64,000 bases of DNA from Desulfitibacter sp. BRH_c19. Its GTDB lineage: Bacteria > Bacillota > DSM-16504 > Desulfitibacterales > Desulfitibacteraceae. The notes under the pieces were generated by a model. The model saw only the letters and a program-made list of their open reading frames with translations, was not told where the DNA came from and did no database searches. Shown here one piece after another: positions 45,455 through 54,398 of this stretch. The position numbers and the translations under genes were made by a program. The stretch's first letter is position 1. Each line of letters begins with the position of its first letter. The stretch lies in contig LOER01000034.1 of the NCBI GenBank assembly GCA_001515945.1, positions 155,132 through 219,131 on the forward strand. The letters are read 5' to 3'.

Positions 45455-47368
45455 ATGGCCAAGGAAATGATACACAGATTAAATGGACGTATTAGCTATC
45501 ATGATTCTGTTCAGAACATGTATGAAAACCGATTAGTGCCTGACGAAATGAGTAATGTTTTTGACCGTATGGATCCTCAGGAAAAGATTCGCTGTAACTT
45601 TTGTACTGATGGAGTAAGTTGCCAGCTTTGTAGTAATGGTCCCTGTAGAATTTCAAATAAATCTGGCGCTGAGTTAGGAGTCTGTGGTATAAGCCCAGAT
45701 GCCATGGCCATGAGGGATATGCTGTTACGAAATGTTATGGGTACAGCTACATATGCTCACCATGCCTTCATGGCATTTAGCACACTAAAATCAACAGCTC
45801 AAGGCAAAACCCCATTTGGAATTAAAGACAAAAACAAACTGTATGACATGTCACAAAAGCTTGGAATTGATACATCTGGTTCCCAGGAACAGGTTGCTGA
45901 AAGACTAGCTGATTACTTTATAGCTGAATTATCAAAGGATTACCAGGAACCAAGCAAACTCATCCAGGTCTTTGCTCCACAGAAGAGGCAAAAGCTGTGG
46001 CAGGATCTGGCCATATTCCCGGCAGGAGTGTTACACGAAATCAAAGATGCAACTGCTAGCTGCTTGACAAACGTTGATGGAGACTATATATCCCTAGCAA
46101 AAAAAGCCATGAGGTTAGGAATAGCCTGTATATATGGAGCTCAGATACCGTTGGAGATGGTTCAAGACATCCTTTTTGGAACACCAGTACCCCATGAGGT
46201 GGATATGGATCTTGGGGTCATGGATCCAGATTACGTAAACATAGTATTTAACGGCCATGAACCATGGGTAGGTGTTGCCACAATTTATGAAGCTAGAAAG
46301 CCTGAGTGGCAGGAAAAAGCAAGACGGGCAGGTGCCAAAGGAATTAGGGTAATAGGTTCTATTGAAACTGGGCAAGAATTACTTCAGCGTTTTGAGATGG
46401 ATGAGGTGTTTGTAGGGCATACAGGAAACTGGCTGGCAATTGAACCACTACTTGCTACTGGTACTGTTGATGTCTTCGCAATGGATGAAAACTGTTCACC
46501 ACCAAACCTACACCCCTATGGTGAAAAATACAAGGTTACTTTGGTATCCATCAATGATTTAGTTCGAGTACCCAAGGTTGAAAAAAATCTTGATTACAAA
46601 CCTCCCGAAGGACTAGCAATTGCTCATAAACTACTAGAGTGGGGAATCGCGAACTATCCAATAAGAAGGGAGCACGTAAAGCCATATGTACCTCAGATGA
46701 AGACAAAGGCTGTTGCGGGTTTTTCAACAGAATCAATACTTAATGCTTTAGGTGGAAAACTAGACCCCTTACTGGATGTGATTAAGGCTGGTAAGATAAA
46801 AGGCGTTGTAGCAATAGTAAACTGTGCATCTTTAAAAAATGGTCCTCAGGATTGGGTAACAGTTAACCTTGCCAAAGAGTTGGTCAAGAGAGATATCCTA
46901 ATACTAGCAGGAGGCTGCGGAAACCATGGTTTAGAGGTAGCTGGCATGGCAAATATGGATGCCCTGCAGTATGCGGGAGAAGGCTTAAAAGAGGTATGTA
47001 GTTCCCTTGGCATTCCACCTGTACTTCCCTTTGGGACTTGTACAGACACGGGACGAATCTCCATGCTGGTAACAGCCCTAGCAGATGCTTTAGGAGTGGA
47101 TACATCCGATTTACCTGTTGCTGTTAGTGCACCAGAATGGATGGAGCAAAAAGCAACTATAGATGGACTCTTTGCTTTGGCCTATGGTCTATACACTCAC
47201 CTATCACCAACACCTCCTGTTACAGGTGGACCTGAACTTACCAAACTGTTAACCGAGGACCTTGAAGGAATAACAGGTGGAAAGGTTGCTATTGGTGATA
47301 ATCCAGCAGAAATTGCCCAGGCAATAGAAGATCATATAAATAAAAAGAGACAAAAGCTAGGCATTTGA
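45455..47368 (+). CDS. cooS: Anaerobic carbon-monoxide dehydrogenase catalytic subunit
   Basis: A 637-residue Ni-Fe enzyme that interconverts CO and CO2. The N-terminal cysteine cluster (CNFCTDGVSCQLCSNGPC, about 49-66, then VCGI) gives clusters B and D. C-cluster ligands lie in the central and C-terminal parts, including DENCSPPNLHP, GVVAIVNCASL, ILAGGCGNHG and PFGTCTDTGR. The length is that of the monofunctional CooS (about 630-640). ATG with GGAGG. No cooF ferredoxin, acetyl-CoA synthase or nickel-insertion gene is adjacent, so the electron partner is encoded elsewhere. Likely used for CO oxidation or CO2 reduction beside the Wood-Ljungdahl pathway. Confidence 0.97.
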   Translation: MAKEMIHRLNGRISYHDSVQNMYENRLVPDEMSNVFDRMDPQEKIRCNFCTDGVSCQLCSNGPCRISNKSGAELGVCGISPDAMAMRDMLLRNVMGTATYAHHAFMAFSTLKSTAQGKTPFGIKDKNKLYDMSQKLGIDTSGSQEQVAERLADYFIAELSKDYQEPSKLIQVFAPQKRQKLWQDLAIFPAGVLHEIKDATASCLTNVDGDYISLAKKAMRLGIACIYGAQIPLEMVQDILFGTPVPHEVDMDLGVMDPDYVNIVFNGHEPWVGVATIYEARKPEWQEKARRAGAKGIRVIGSIETGQELLQRFEMDEVFVGHTGNWLAIEPLLATGTVDVFAMDENCSPPNLHPYGEKYKVTLVSINDLVRVPKVEKNLDYKPPEGLAIAHKLLEWGIANYPIRREHVKPYVPQMKTKAVAGFSTESILNALGGKLDPLLDVIKAGKIKGVVAIVNCASLKNGPQDWVTVNLAKELVKRDILILAGGCGNHGLEVAGMANMDALQYAGEGLKEVCSSLGIPPVLPFGTCTDTGRISMLVTALADALGVDTSDLPVAVSAPEWMEQKATIDGLFALAYGLYTHLSPTPPVTGGPELTKLLTEDLEGITGGKVAIGDNPAEIAQAIEDHINKKRQKLGI

Positions 47369-47387
47369 ATAAAGTCTAAAGTAAAAA

Positions 47388-47416
47388 ATCGGGTCTTTTA
47401 TTTTAAAAGGCCCGAT
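47388..47416. terminator. Bidirectional terminator between cooS and the small gene
   Basis: ATCGGG..CTTTT and AAAAG..CCCGAT pair around a short AT loop. The minus-strand side ends in six Ts, stopping the small gene at 47448; for cooS the T-run is weak. Confidence 0.7.
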
Positions 47417-47447
47417 CTTCTTTGCTACCACATGTTTATTGGATAAC

Positions 47448-47723
47448 TTACTTCTGGTTAACTACCTCTACTGTGCCTCCAGCTGCTTTAATACTATCAA
47501 GGATTTGGCTAAAGTTTAAATTATCACCTAATAAAGGTATCCTTACAATAATGCATATTCCCCCAGGTGAACTTACTTCTAATAGATTCAGTAGATTTAT
47601 CACAGCTCCTGGTGGAATAAAAATACGAAGTAAAGTACCTGGTAATTGGGGACAACCCTTTTGACGTGCTGATAGATTGTCGGAAGTCTCTATCTTTTTG
47701 TCACTATTATAAAACATAGACAT
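47448..47723 (-). CDS. Small uncharacterised protein
   Basis: A 91-residue protein that I do not recognise. It has a polar N-terminus (YNSDKKIETSD), one conserved-looking cysteine in RQKGCPQLPG, and a C-terminal half with two hydrophobic strands (LLRIFIPPGAV and GICIIVRIPLL) and a final SIKAAGGTVEVV helix/strand. No signal peptide or membrane helix is clear. The ATG at 47723 has AAAGGAG at eight bases, and a terminator follows, so it is probably a real gene. It is convergent with cooS. Confidence 0.65.
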   Translation of the reverse strand: MSMFYNSDKKIETSDNLSARQKGCPQLPGTLLRIFIPPGAVINLLNLLEVSSPGGICIIVRIPLLGDNLNFSQILDSIKAAGGTVEVVNQK

Positions 47724-47950
47724 CTTTATCTCTCCTTTCAATTATCTAATTTATACTATGAAAGGAGAATATATCTGCTACATTATATTTACAATTTTTA
47801 AATTTAATGGTTCATCATCCATTAAATTACTTTAACCTTAGATAGACAGACACTAAATACATTCTGACTAGCTATGTAGTATTCACTAAATAGTCACTCT
47901 AGGCATACAAATTCATCGCCATCTAAGATATTTTATACCTTAAAAAACAT

Positions 47951-48862
47951 CTACATATTTTTCAGTTTGGCTACTCGTTGTTCAATTGAAGGGTGGGTAC
48001 TAAACAAAGAGTTAACATTGATTCTCTTTGATAGGGGATTTACTATAAAAAGCCCTGCATTAGCTTCATTGGCAAAACCATCTTTTTGTGCCTTAGCAGG
48101 ATTACTATGCTTTCCTAGCTTTTCAAGTGCTGAGGCCAATCCTAATGGATATCCCAACGTATTTGCGGCAGTTGCATCAGCCAAGTATTCTCTATTTCTA
48201 GATACTGCCATTTGAACTATCTTTGCAGCAATTGGAGCAAGCACTATTGTTATGATACCAACAATCATAATAATGGGATTAGCTTTGCCTCCCCCTCTTC
48301 TACCACCCCTCATGCCGCCAAAGAAAAAGGCATTTCTCAAGATAAATGATAAATACACTAATGTGCCAGCAAGAACAACTACTAAAGTAGCAAATAATAT
48401 ATCATAGTTTTTAATATGGGCCATTTCATGGGCTACTACTCCCTCAAGCTCTTCTCTATTTAGCATATTCATTAGTCCCCTGGTAACTGCCACAGCTGAA
48501 TTGTCAGGATTGCGCCCTGTAGCAAAAGCATTTGGCACATCTGTTTCAATTACATAGGCTTTTGGTGTTGGGATGCCTGCTGCAATTGCTACCCCTTCAA
48601 TTGTATGATATAGATAGGGTTCCTTTTTTTTAGAAACTGGCCTGGCTTTTGCCATCTTTAATAGTATCTTATCACTATAATAATATGAAAAAAAGCTACC
48701 TACTAAAGTAAAAATAAAAGCAATAGTGGCAAAAACATAAGCAGTTCCAGGGTCTAGCATTATACCTGTGGCATAAACAACAGCCACTATCAAAAAGATA
48801 AAGAATGCTAAAAAGACATATGTCTTCCTTTTGTTCCTTTGTATCTGTTGATAAATTCCCAT
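47951..48862 (-). CDS. htpX: HtpX-type M48 membrane metalloprotease
   Basis: A 303-residue zinc protease for membrane-protein quality control. Two N-terminal helices (about 14-55) precede the catalytic domain with HEMAH (about 144-148) and its third ligand in SRNREYLADA. A two-helix membrane insert is at about 155-215, followed by the C-terminal FSTHPSIEQRVAKLKNM. Standard length. It is 23 bases downstream of lemA; such pairs are common and may act together in envelope stress. Confidence 0.93.
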   Translation of the reverse strand: MGIYQQIQRNKRKTYVFLAFFIFLIVAVVYATGIMLDPGTAYVFATIAFIFTLVGSFFSYYYSDKILLKMAKARPVSKKKEPYLYHTIEGVAIAAGIPTPKAYVIETDVPNAFATGRNPDNSAVAVTRGLMNMLNREELEGVVAHEMAHIKNYDILFATLVVVLAGTLVYLSFILRNAFFFGGMRGGRRGGGKANPIIMIVGIITIVLAPIAAKIVQMAVSRNREYLADATAANTLGYPLGLASALEKLGKHSNPAKAQKDGFANEANAGLFIVNPLSKRINVNSLFSTHPSIEQRVAKLKNM

Positions 48863-48885
48863 AATATCTACCTTCCTAACTATTG

Positions 48886-49431
48886 TTAAAACTTAACTTT
48901 TACAGCTTGGCGAACTTCAAGATTCTCAACTTCAAAGAAATCAGCTTCCTTAAAATTAAACATATTGGCAAATATATTTGCCGGGAACTTTTGAGTAGCA
49001 GTGTTGTAATCCATTACAGAATTGTTATACCTTTGCCTAGCATAGGCAACCTTGTTTTCTGTTCCAGCAAGCTCTTCCTGTAGCATCAAGAAATTTTGAG
49101 ATGCTTTAAGATCAGGGTAGTTCTCAGATACTGCAAAAAGAGACTTGAGGGCTCCAGCCATCATATTTTCCGCTTGAGCTGTTTCTTTGACTGAACCTGC
49201 ATTTAAAAACGCAGTTCTGGCCTTTGTTACACTTTCTAACACATCTTTTTCATGAGCCGCATAACCCTTTACTGTCTCGACAAGATTTGGCACAAGATCA
49301 TACCTTCTTTGTAATTGAGTATCTATCCCGGACCATGCATTTTTCACAGAGTTTCTTAATGTAATCAGCCTATTGTACATAAAAACTGCAATTAGTATAA
49401 GAACACCGACGATACCTAGCAATATTTCCAT
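48886..49431 (-). CDS. lemA: LemA-family membrane protein
   Basis: A 181-residue protein with an N-terminal membrane anchor (about 1-18) and a helical domain holding the family motifs [18 protein letters not shown] and [15 protein letters not shown] use the ATG at 49431 because the protein then begins directly with the membrane helix, as in relatives. Its GGGAGGG site lies beyond a 26-base hairpin (49441-49466) that would bring it close to the ATG. It precedes htpX. Function is unknown; the pairing suggests membrane-protein homeostasis. Confidence 0.9.
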   Translation of the reverse strand: MEILLGIVGVLILIAVFMYNRLITLRNSVKNAWSGIDTQLQRRYDLVPNLVETVKGYAAHEKDVLESVTKARTAFLNAGSVKETAQAENMMAGALKSLFAVSENYPDLKASQNFLMLQEELAGTENKVAYARQRYNNSVMDYNTATQKFPANIFANMFNFKEADFFEVENLEVRQAVKVKF

Positions 49432-49726
49432 AATATGAGCGCAATAAGGCTCTATTCCCTTATTGCTCCCTCCCTTCTTAGTTATCATAATAATATTAGT
49501 ATCTCTCTATAATTATTCTACCTTGTCTCATAAGTAATGTAAATTATTCCAAGACATTTAAACTAAATAATTTGTATGCAATATATTACAAATCATCCTC
49601 TAGATATACTGTAAGCTTTAGAGCAAAATATTAAACCTAATGAAAAACTTTTTTCAAGGAGGAATTATCATGTAAAGGTAGAAAAGGTTTAATTATTTCA
49701 ATTTTGCAAGTAAGGAGGATGTTACT

Positions 49727-50350
49727 ATGCTAGTAGAGGAAATAATGACAAAAAAAGTGATTACCATATCTTCCAATACCAATATATATGATGCACTAAA
49801 ATTAGTTAATAACCACAGAATAAGACACCTGCCCGTTGCTTTAGATGAAAAGATTGTGGGAATAGTGTCTGACAGGGACTTAAGAGATGCAAAACCTTCG
49901 ACTTTAGAAGGCGAAAACATTAGCTTAATACAATCTATTACAGTAGACCAAATAATGAATACTGAGGTAATAACTGCCCATCCATTAGACTCAGTAGATG
50001 AAGCAGCCCGTTTACTTTATCATAATAGAATTGGTTGTTTACCAGTTATTAATGGAGGCAACCTAGTAGGTATTATAACCCATGGAGATTTAATTCGGGC
50101 ACTTGTTGAATTAATGGGAGTCGAAACACCGGGTTCTCTAATTATTGTGGAGTTTTTAGATAGACCTGGCATATTAGCGGACATAGCTGAAATCATGAAG
50201 AAGATGGACATTAATATCAATAACGTCTTTCTTCGAAAAGTAAAAGATAAACCTGGATTTAGTACGCTAACTATGCGTGTAGGAACAATGAATCCAGAAG
50301 GAATCATTAAAGAGGTCAGAAAAGTTGGTTTTAAAGTATTGTGGCCATAA
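49727..50350 (+). CDS. acuB: CBS-ACT protein, AcuB-like
   Basis: A 207-residue protein with two CBS motifs (about 8-55 and 75-125) and a C-terminal ACT domain (about 135-205, IIVEFLDRPGILADIAEIM). The same architecture occurs in Bacillus AcuB of the acuABC operon. CBS motifs probably bind nucleotides, the ACT domain a small metabolite. It is directly upstream of the AcuC/AcuA fusion gene, whose start lies 15 bases after this stop, and shares its operon. The ATG has AAGGAGG. Its biochemical role is not known. Confidence 0.85.
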   Translation: MLVEEIMTKKVITISSNTNIYDALKLVNNHRIRHLPVALDEKIVGIVSDRDLRDAKPSTLEGENISLIQSITVDQIMNTEVITAHPLDSVDEAARLLYHNRIGCLPVINGGNLVGIITHGDLIRALVELMGVETPGSLIIVEFLDRPGILADIAEIMKKMDININNVFLRKVKDKPGFSTLTMRVGTMNPEGIIKEVRKVGFKVLWP

Positions 50351-50364
50351 GGAGGCACTCTGCT

Positions 50365-52143
50365 ATGCCCGGTTCTGGGAAATATGTATACTCACAGCAA
50401 TTATGCAAATATAAGTTTACTGATAGGCACCCTTTTGACCCCCTTCGCCTAGAATTAACTACTGATTTGCTTATAAAAATGGGTGTCCTTAGTTCAAGTG
50501 ATATTCTTTCACCATCGCCTGCCTCCTTTGAAGATTTAGCTCTTGTACACGATCCACCTTACATTGAAATGGTGAAAAATGCATGTCTGGAAAAATCTCC
50601 AACTGGCAGAAGCCTGTCATGCGGTCTAGGAACTGATGACAATCCCATATTCAGAAATATGCATTTAGCAGCCAGCCTTGCAGTAGGAGCCACCATTAAG
50701 GCGGCTGAAGTAGTTCTTGAAAATCAGGCTACTCATTCCATTAATATTAGTGGTGGCTTACATCACGCCCAGCAGAATCAGGCTTCAGGTTTTTGTATAT
50801 ACAATGATATAGCTGTGGCTATTGCTTGGATGCGAAAAAAATATCAGCTAAAAGTTATGTACATTGATACTGATGCCCATCACGGTGATGGAGTGCAGTG
50901 GTTTTTCTATAGTGATCCCAATGTTTTAACAGTATCTATACATGAGTCGGGTAGTTATCTTTTTCCCGGAACTGGTAACATTGATGAGTTAGGTGTTGGA
51001 TTAGGTAAGGGAAACTGCATAAACCTACCTATGGAACCCTATACCAACGATTCCTCATATCAAGAATGTCTTGAAAATCTTTTGCCTGAAATTACCAAAA
51101 AATTTAGACCTGATATAATCATTAGTCAAAATGGATGTGATATTCACCATTTAGACCCATTAAGCCATATTTCAGTAACTAATAAAACCCTTTCCTATAT
51201 ACCGAAACGTGTTCATCAACTAGCCCATGAATATGCTCAAGGAAGATGGGTTGCTGTAGGGGGTGGAGGTTATGATATTTGGAATGTTGTCCCCCGTGCC
51301 TGGTCTTTTGTATGGGGGGAAGTGTCAGATCGAGTTCTTCCAAATCTCTTGCCTGATGAATGGTTAAAAAACTGGCAAAAGCTTAGCCCAGTTCCTCTAT
51401 TGGAAACGCTAAATGACCAACCTTGTTCTTATAAAGCCCACTCTCGCATAAATGAAATTAAAGAAAAAAATATAATCACCTTGACTCGTCTTTTACAAAG
51501 CCAAGGAGGTGTCATCATCACAGCAAAAAATAATTCCTTAGAACAATTAAGATTAGAAACACCAGTTGGCTATATTGTTATAGAAGGCCCTGTAACCCCT
51601 GATTACTTAAAAGCACTAGATTTAGAACCATGTCTAAAAGCTTTTAGAAGCCATGAAAAACAAAAAAGTGCTCTTATAGAGATATCAGCTTTGCCTGAAG
51701 GAAGAGTTTTTATAGCCCGCCATGACAACTTAGTTGTTGGATATGTAACATTTCATAGGCCTGATGATTACCAACGCTGGAGCCACCCTGAATTATCACA
51801 AATGCTAGAATTAGGTGGAATTGAAGTTAGCAAATATTGGCGACATTATGGGTTAGCTTCTAAAATTCTTGAGGTTGCTTTTTCAACAAATCACTTTGAA
51901 GATAAAGTTGTGATTTCCAATGAGTACTACTGGCATTGGGATTTAGAAGATACAAACCTTAAGATGTGGGAATATAGAAACTTAATGGAAAAGTTATTAA
52001 CCTCAGTAGATTTTGATACCTGGGTAACAGATGAGCCAGAAATTATCTCTCATCCTGCAAATATGTTCTCTGTTAGAGTAGGAAAAAAGGTTAATGAAGA
52101 GACCATAGAACGGTTTAAAAAGCTTTGTATGCTTGGAATTTGA
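50365..52143 (+). CDS. AcuC-type deacetylase fused to AcuA-type acetyltransferase
   Basis: A 592-residue fusion. Residues about 1-380 form a class I/II histone-deacetylase-like domain: HHAQQNQASGFC, the zinc-site DTDAHHGDG, and QNGCDIHHLDPLSH. Residues about 390-592 resemble AcuA, a GNAT acetyltransferase (GRVFIARHDNLVVGYVTFH, then SKYWRHYGLASKILEVAF as the CoA-binding segment). In Bacillus the two activities are separate proteins that acetylate and deacetylate acetyl-CoA synthetase. Here they are one chain, with acuB upstream and acs downstream. The start ATG at 50365 has AAGGAGG; an upstream GTG would add eight residues. That both halves are active is inference. Confidence 0.85.
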   Translation: MPGSGKYVYSQQLCKYKFTDRHPFDPLRLELTTDLLIKMGVLSSSDILSPSPASFEDLALVHDPPYIEMVKNACLEKSPTGRSLSCGLGTDDNPIFRNMHLAASLAVGATIKAAEVVLENQATHSINISGGLHHAQQNQASGFCIYNDIAVAIAWMRKKYQLKVMYIDTDAHHGDGVQWFFYSDPNVLTVSIHESGSYLFPGTGNIDELGVGLGKGNCINLPMEPYTNDSSYQECLENLLPEITKKFRPDIIISQNGCDIHHLDPLSHISVTNKTLSYIPKRVHQLAHEYAQGRWVAVGGGGYDIWNVVPRAWSFVWGEVSDRVLPNLLPDEWLKNWQKLSPVPLLETLNDQPCSYKAHSRINEIKEKNIITLTRLLQSQGGVIITAKNNSLEQLRLETPVGYIVIEGPVTPDYLKALDLEPCLKAFRSHEKQKSALIEISALPEGRVFIARHDNLVVGYVTFHRPDDYQRWSHPELSQMLELGGIEVSKYWRHYGLASKILEVAFSTNHFEDKVVISNEYYWHWDLEDTNLKMWEYRNLMEKLLTSVDFDTWVTDEPEIISHPANMFSVRVGKKVNEETIERFKKLCMLGI

Positions 52144-52148
52144 CATTT

Positions 52149-52178
52149 AGGACTCCCCATAAGGAGTCTTTTTTATTT
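52149..52178 (+). terminator. Rho-independent terminator after the acuC/acuA fusion gene
   Basis: GACTCC (52151) and GGAGTC (52163) pair and are followed by a run of Ts. acs, 175 bases further on, is therefore probably expressed from its own promoter. Confidence 0.8.
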
Positions 52179-52352
52179 TGCATCCATCATCCATTTACCT
52201 CCAAAAACACTCATATTAACTCAAATATCCTACAGTCAACCTCATTTCTCTTTATTTTCTTTTACTAACAACGTAATATAGAATAAAGCAAGATTCTTAG
52301 TTCATTTAGATTAGCTGTTTATAATTCGGAAACAAAGAATGGAGGAATATTT

Positions 52353-54278
52353 TTGGAAGAGTTATTAAGAGAAGAGAGAAGTTTTTCGCCGCCTTCCAAT
52401 TTTACACAGCAAGCAAATATTAAGAGTAATAGTATATATAAATCTGCATCAGAGGATGTCACGACTTATTGGGGAAAAGAAGCAGATAAACTATACTGGT
52501 TTAAGAAGTGGGATAAAGTTCTAGAGTGGGAACCACCCTTTGCAAAGTGGTTTCTGAATGGAAAAATCAATGTAGCTTACAATTGTTTAGATAGACATGC
52601 CGAAGGACCTCGCAGAAATAAACCTGCTATCATTTGGGAGGGAGAGCCTGGGGATTCTGTGACTCTAACATATAAGGAATTAACCAGAGAAGTCAAGCGT
52701 TTTGCAAATGTATTAAAGAATCAGGGAATTAAAAAGGGAGATAGGATTACTCTATATATGCCAATGATTCCAGAGTTGACTATTGCTATGCTTGCCTGTA
52801 CCCGTCTCGGTGCGGTCCACAGTATTGTATTTGGTGGTTTTAGCTCACAAGCATTGGCAGAACGTATTAATGATTGCCAATCAAAGCTTGTTATAACCGC
52901 TGACGGTGGTTATAGACGAGGTGGGGTTATACCTCTAAAACATAGTGTAAATACAGCCTTAGAAAATACTCCCACTGTTGAGAGTGTTATTGTAGTTGGT
53001 CGTATTGGAGACAATGCTCTTGCAGCAATGCAGGATGGTAGAGATTATTGGTGGCACGAACTAATGGAAAATAGTTCTGAAGATTGCCCAGCTGAAGAAA
53101 TGGATTCAGAAGATATGCTATTTATACTTTACACAAGCGGTACAACTGGCAAACCAAAAGGTATAGTACATACCACAGGTGGCTATTTAACAGGAGTTGC
53201 CTCAACACATAAGATGGTTTTTGATTTAAAAGAAGACGATATATATTGGTGTACTGCAGACATTGGCTGGATAACAGGCCATAGCTATATTGTGTATGGT
53301 CCTTTAGCCAATGGTGCTACAACGGTAATGTATGAAGGAGCACCAGATTGGCCAGAAAAGGATCGTTTCTGGGATATTATTGAGAAATATAAAATAACTA
53401 TCTTCTATACCGCACCAACTGCAGTAAGGTCATTTATGAAGTGGGGTTCAAAGTGGCCCGAGAAGAAAAATTTATCAAGTCTAAGACTTTTAGGTACCGT
53501 TGGTGAACCTATAAATCCCGAGGCATGGATGTGGTATCACAAGCATATTGGCGGTGAAAAATGCCCTATTGTTGACACTTGGTGGCAAACTGAAACTGGC
53601 ATGATTCTGATAGCTCCACTACCTGGCATTACTTCAACAAAGCCTGGATCAGCTACTGTACCTTTGCCTGGTATAGACGCCCAAATTGTCGATGCAGCTG
53701 GAAATCCAGTACCTAAAGGTACTGGAGGTTTTCTTATACTAAAATCACCATGGCCTGCAATGCTACGAAATATCTATGGGGATACAGATCGATATATCTT
53801 CCAGTATTGGAGTAGATTCGAAAATACCTACTTTACGGGAGATGGTGCAAAAATCGATGAAGACGGTTACTTCTGGATAATGGGCAGAATTGATGATGTA
53901 ATAAATGTGGCTGGGCACCGAATAGGAACCATGGAAGTAGAAAGTGCTTTGGTTGATCACCCAGCTGTTGCTGAGGCAGCGGTAATCGGAAAGAACCATG
54001 AGATAAAAGGTCAAGCGGTTGTAGCATTTATCACACTTAGAGAAGGGTTTGAAGATAGTGCCGAGCTTGCAAAGGCAGTTAAGCAGCATGTGGTAGAAAA
54101 AATTGGTGCTTTGGCAAGACCGGAGAATATATTCTTTACAGAACTACCAAAAACACGCAGCGGTAAAATCATGAGACGTTTATTGAGAGATATTGCAGAA
54201 AATAGGTCCTTAGGAGATACAACTACACTTGCAGATACAAATGTTATTGAACAGCTTAAACTGTTGCAGGCAAATTAA
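52353..54278 (+). CDS. acs: Acetyl-CoA synthetase (AMP-forming)
   Basis: Activates acetate to acetyl-CoA with ATP. The 641-residue protein shows the AMP-forming signature [18 protein letters not shown] (about 264-281), DTWWQTETG (about 410-418), and the C-terminal hinge [16 protein letters not shown]. Near the C-terminus TRSGKIMRR carries Lys605, equivalent to the lysine acetylated by AcuA/Pat in other bacteria. The start is TTG at 52353 with TGGAGG at eight bases. Downstream of the deacetylase/acetyltransferase fusion, which is its likely modifier. Confidence 0.96.
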   Translation: MEELLREERSFSPPSNFTQQANIKSNSIYKSASEDVTTYWGKEADKLYWFKKWDKVLEWEPPFAKWFLNGKINVAYNCLDRHAEGPRRNKPAIIWEGEPGDSVTLTYKELTREVKRFANVLKNQGIKKGDRITLYMPMIPELTIAMLACTRLGAVHSIVFGGFSSQALAERINDCQSKLVITADGGYRRGGVIPLKHSVNTALENTPTVESVIVVGRIGDNALAAMQDGRDYWWHELMENSSEDCPAEEMDSEDMLFILYTSGTTGKPKGIVHTTGGYLTGVASTHKMVFDLKEDDIYWCTADIGWITGHSYIVYGPLANGATTVMYEGAPDWPEKDRFWDIIEKYKITIFYTAPTAVRSFMKWGSKWPEKKNLSSLRLLGTVGEPINPEAWMWYHKHIGGEKCPIVDTWWQTETGMILIAPLPGITSTKPGSATVPLPGIDAQIVDAAGNPVPKGTGGFLILKSPWPAMLRNIYGDTDRYIFQYWSRFENTYFTGDGAKIDEDGYFWIMGRIDDVINVAGHRIGTMEVESALVDHPAVAEAAVIGKNHEIKGQAVVAFITLREGFEDSAELAKAVKQHVVEKIGALARPENIFFTELPKTRSGKIMRRLLRDIAENRSLGDTTTLADTNVIEQLKLLQAN

Positions 54279-54334
54279 CTCAATGACGATTTGCCTTATA
54301 CTCACAATATCCACCTTATTTTGAAAGATAGTAT

Positions 54335-54364
54335 AAATTAGGGGCCGGTATTAGCCCCCAATTT
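54335..54364. terminator. Hairpin between convergent acs and TPR genes
   Basis: AAATT-GGGG and CCCC-AATTT pair around a ten-base loop between convergent genes. It may act as a weak bidirectional terminator; T-runs are short. Confidence 0.5.
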
Positions 54365-54398
54365 AAAACTATCTTATTTTTTTACTCTGCTTTATTAA

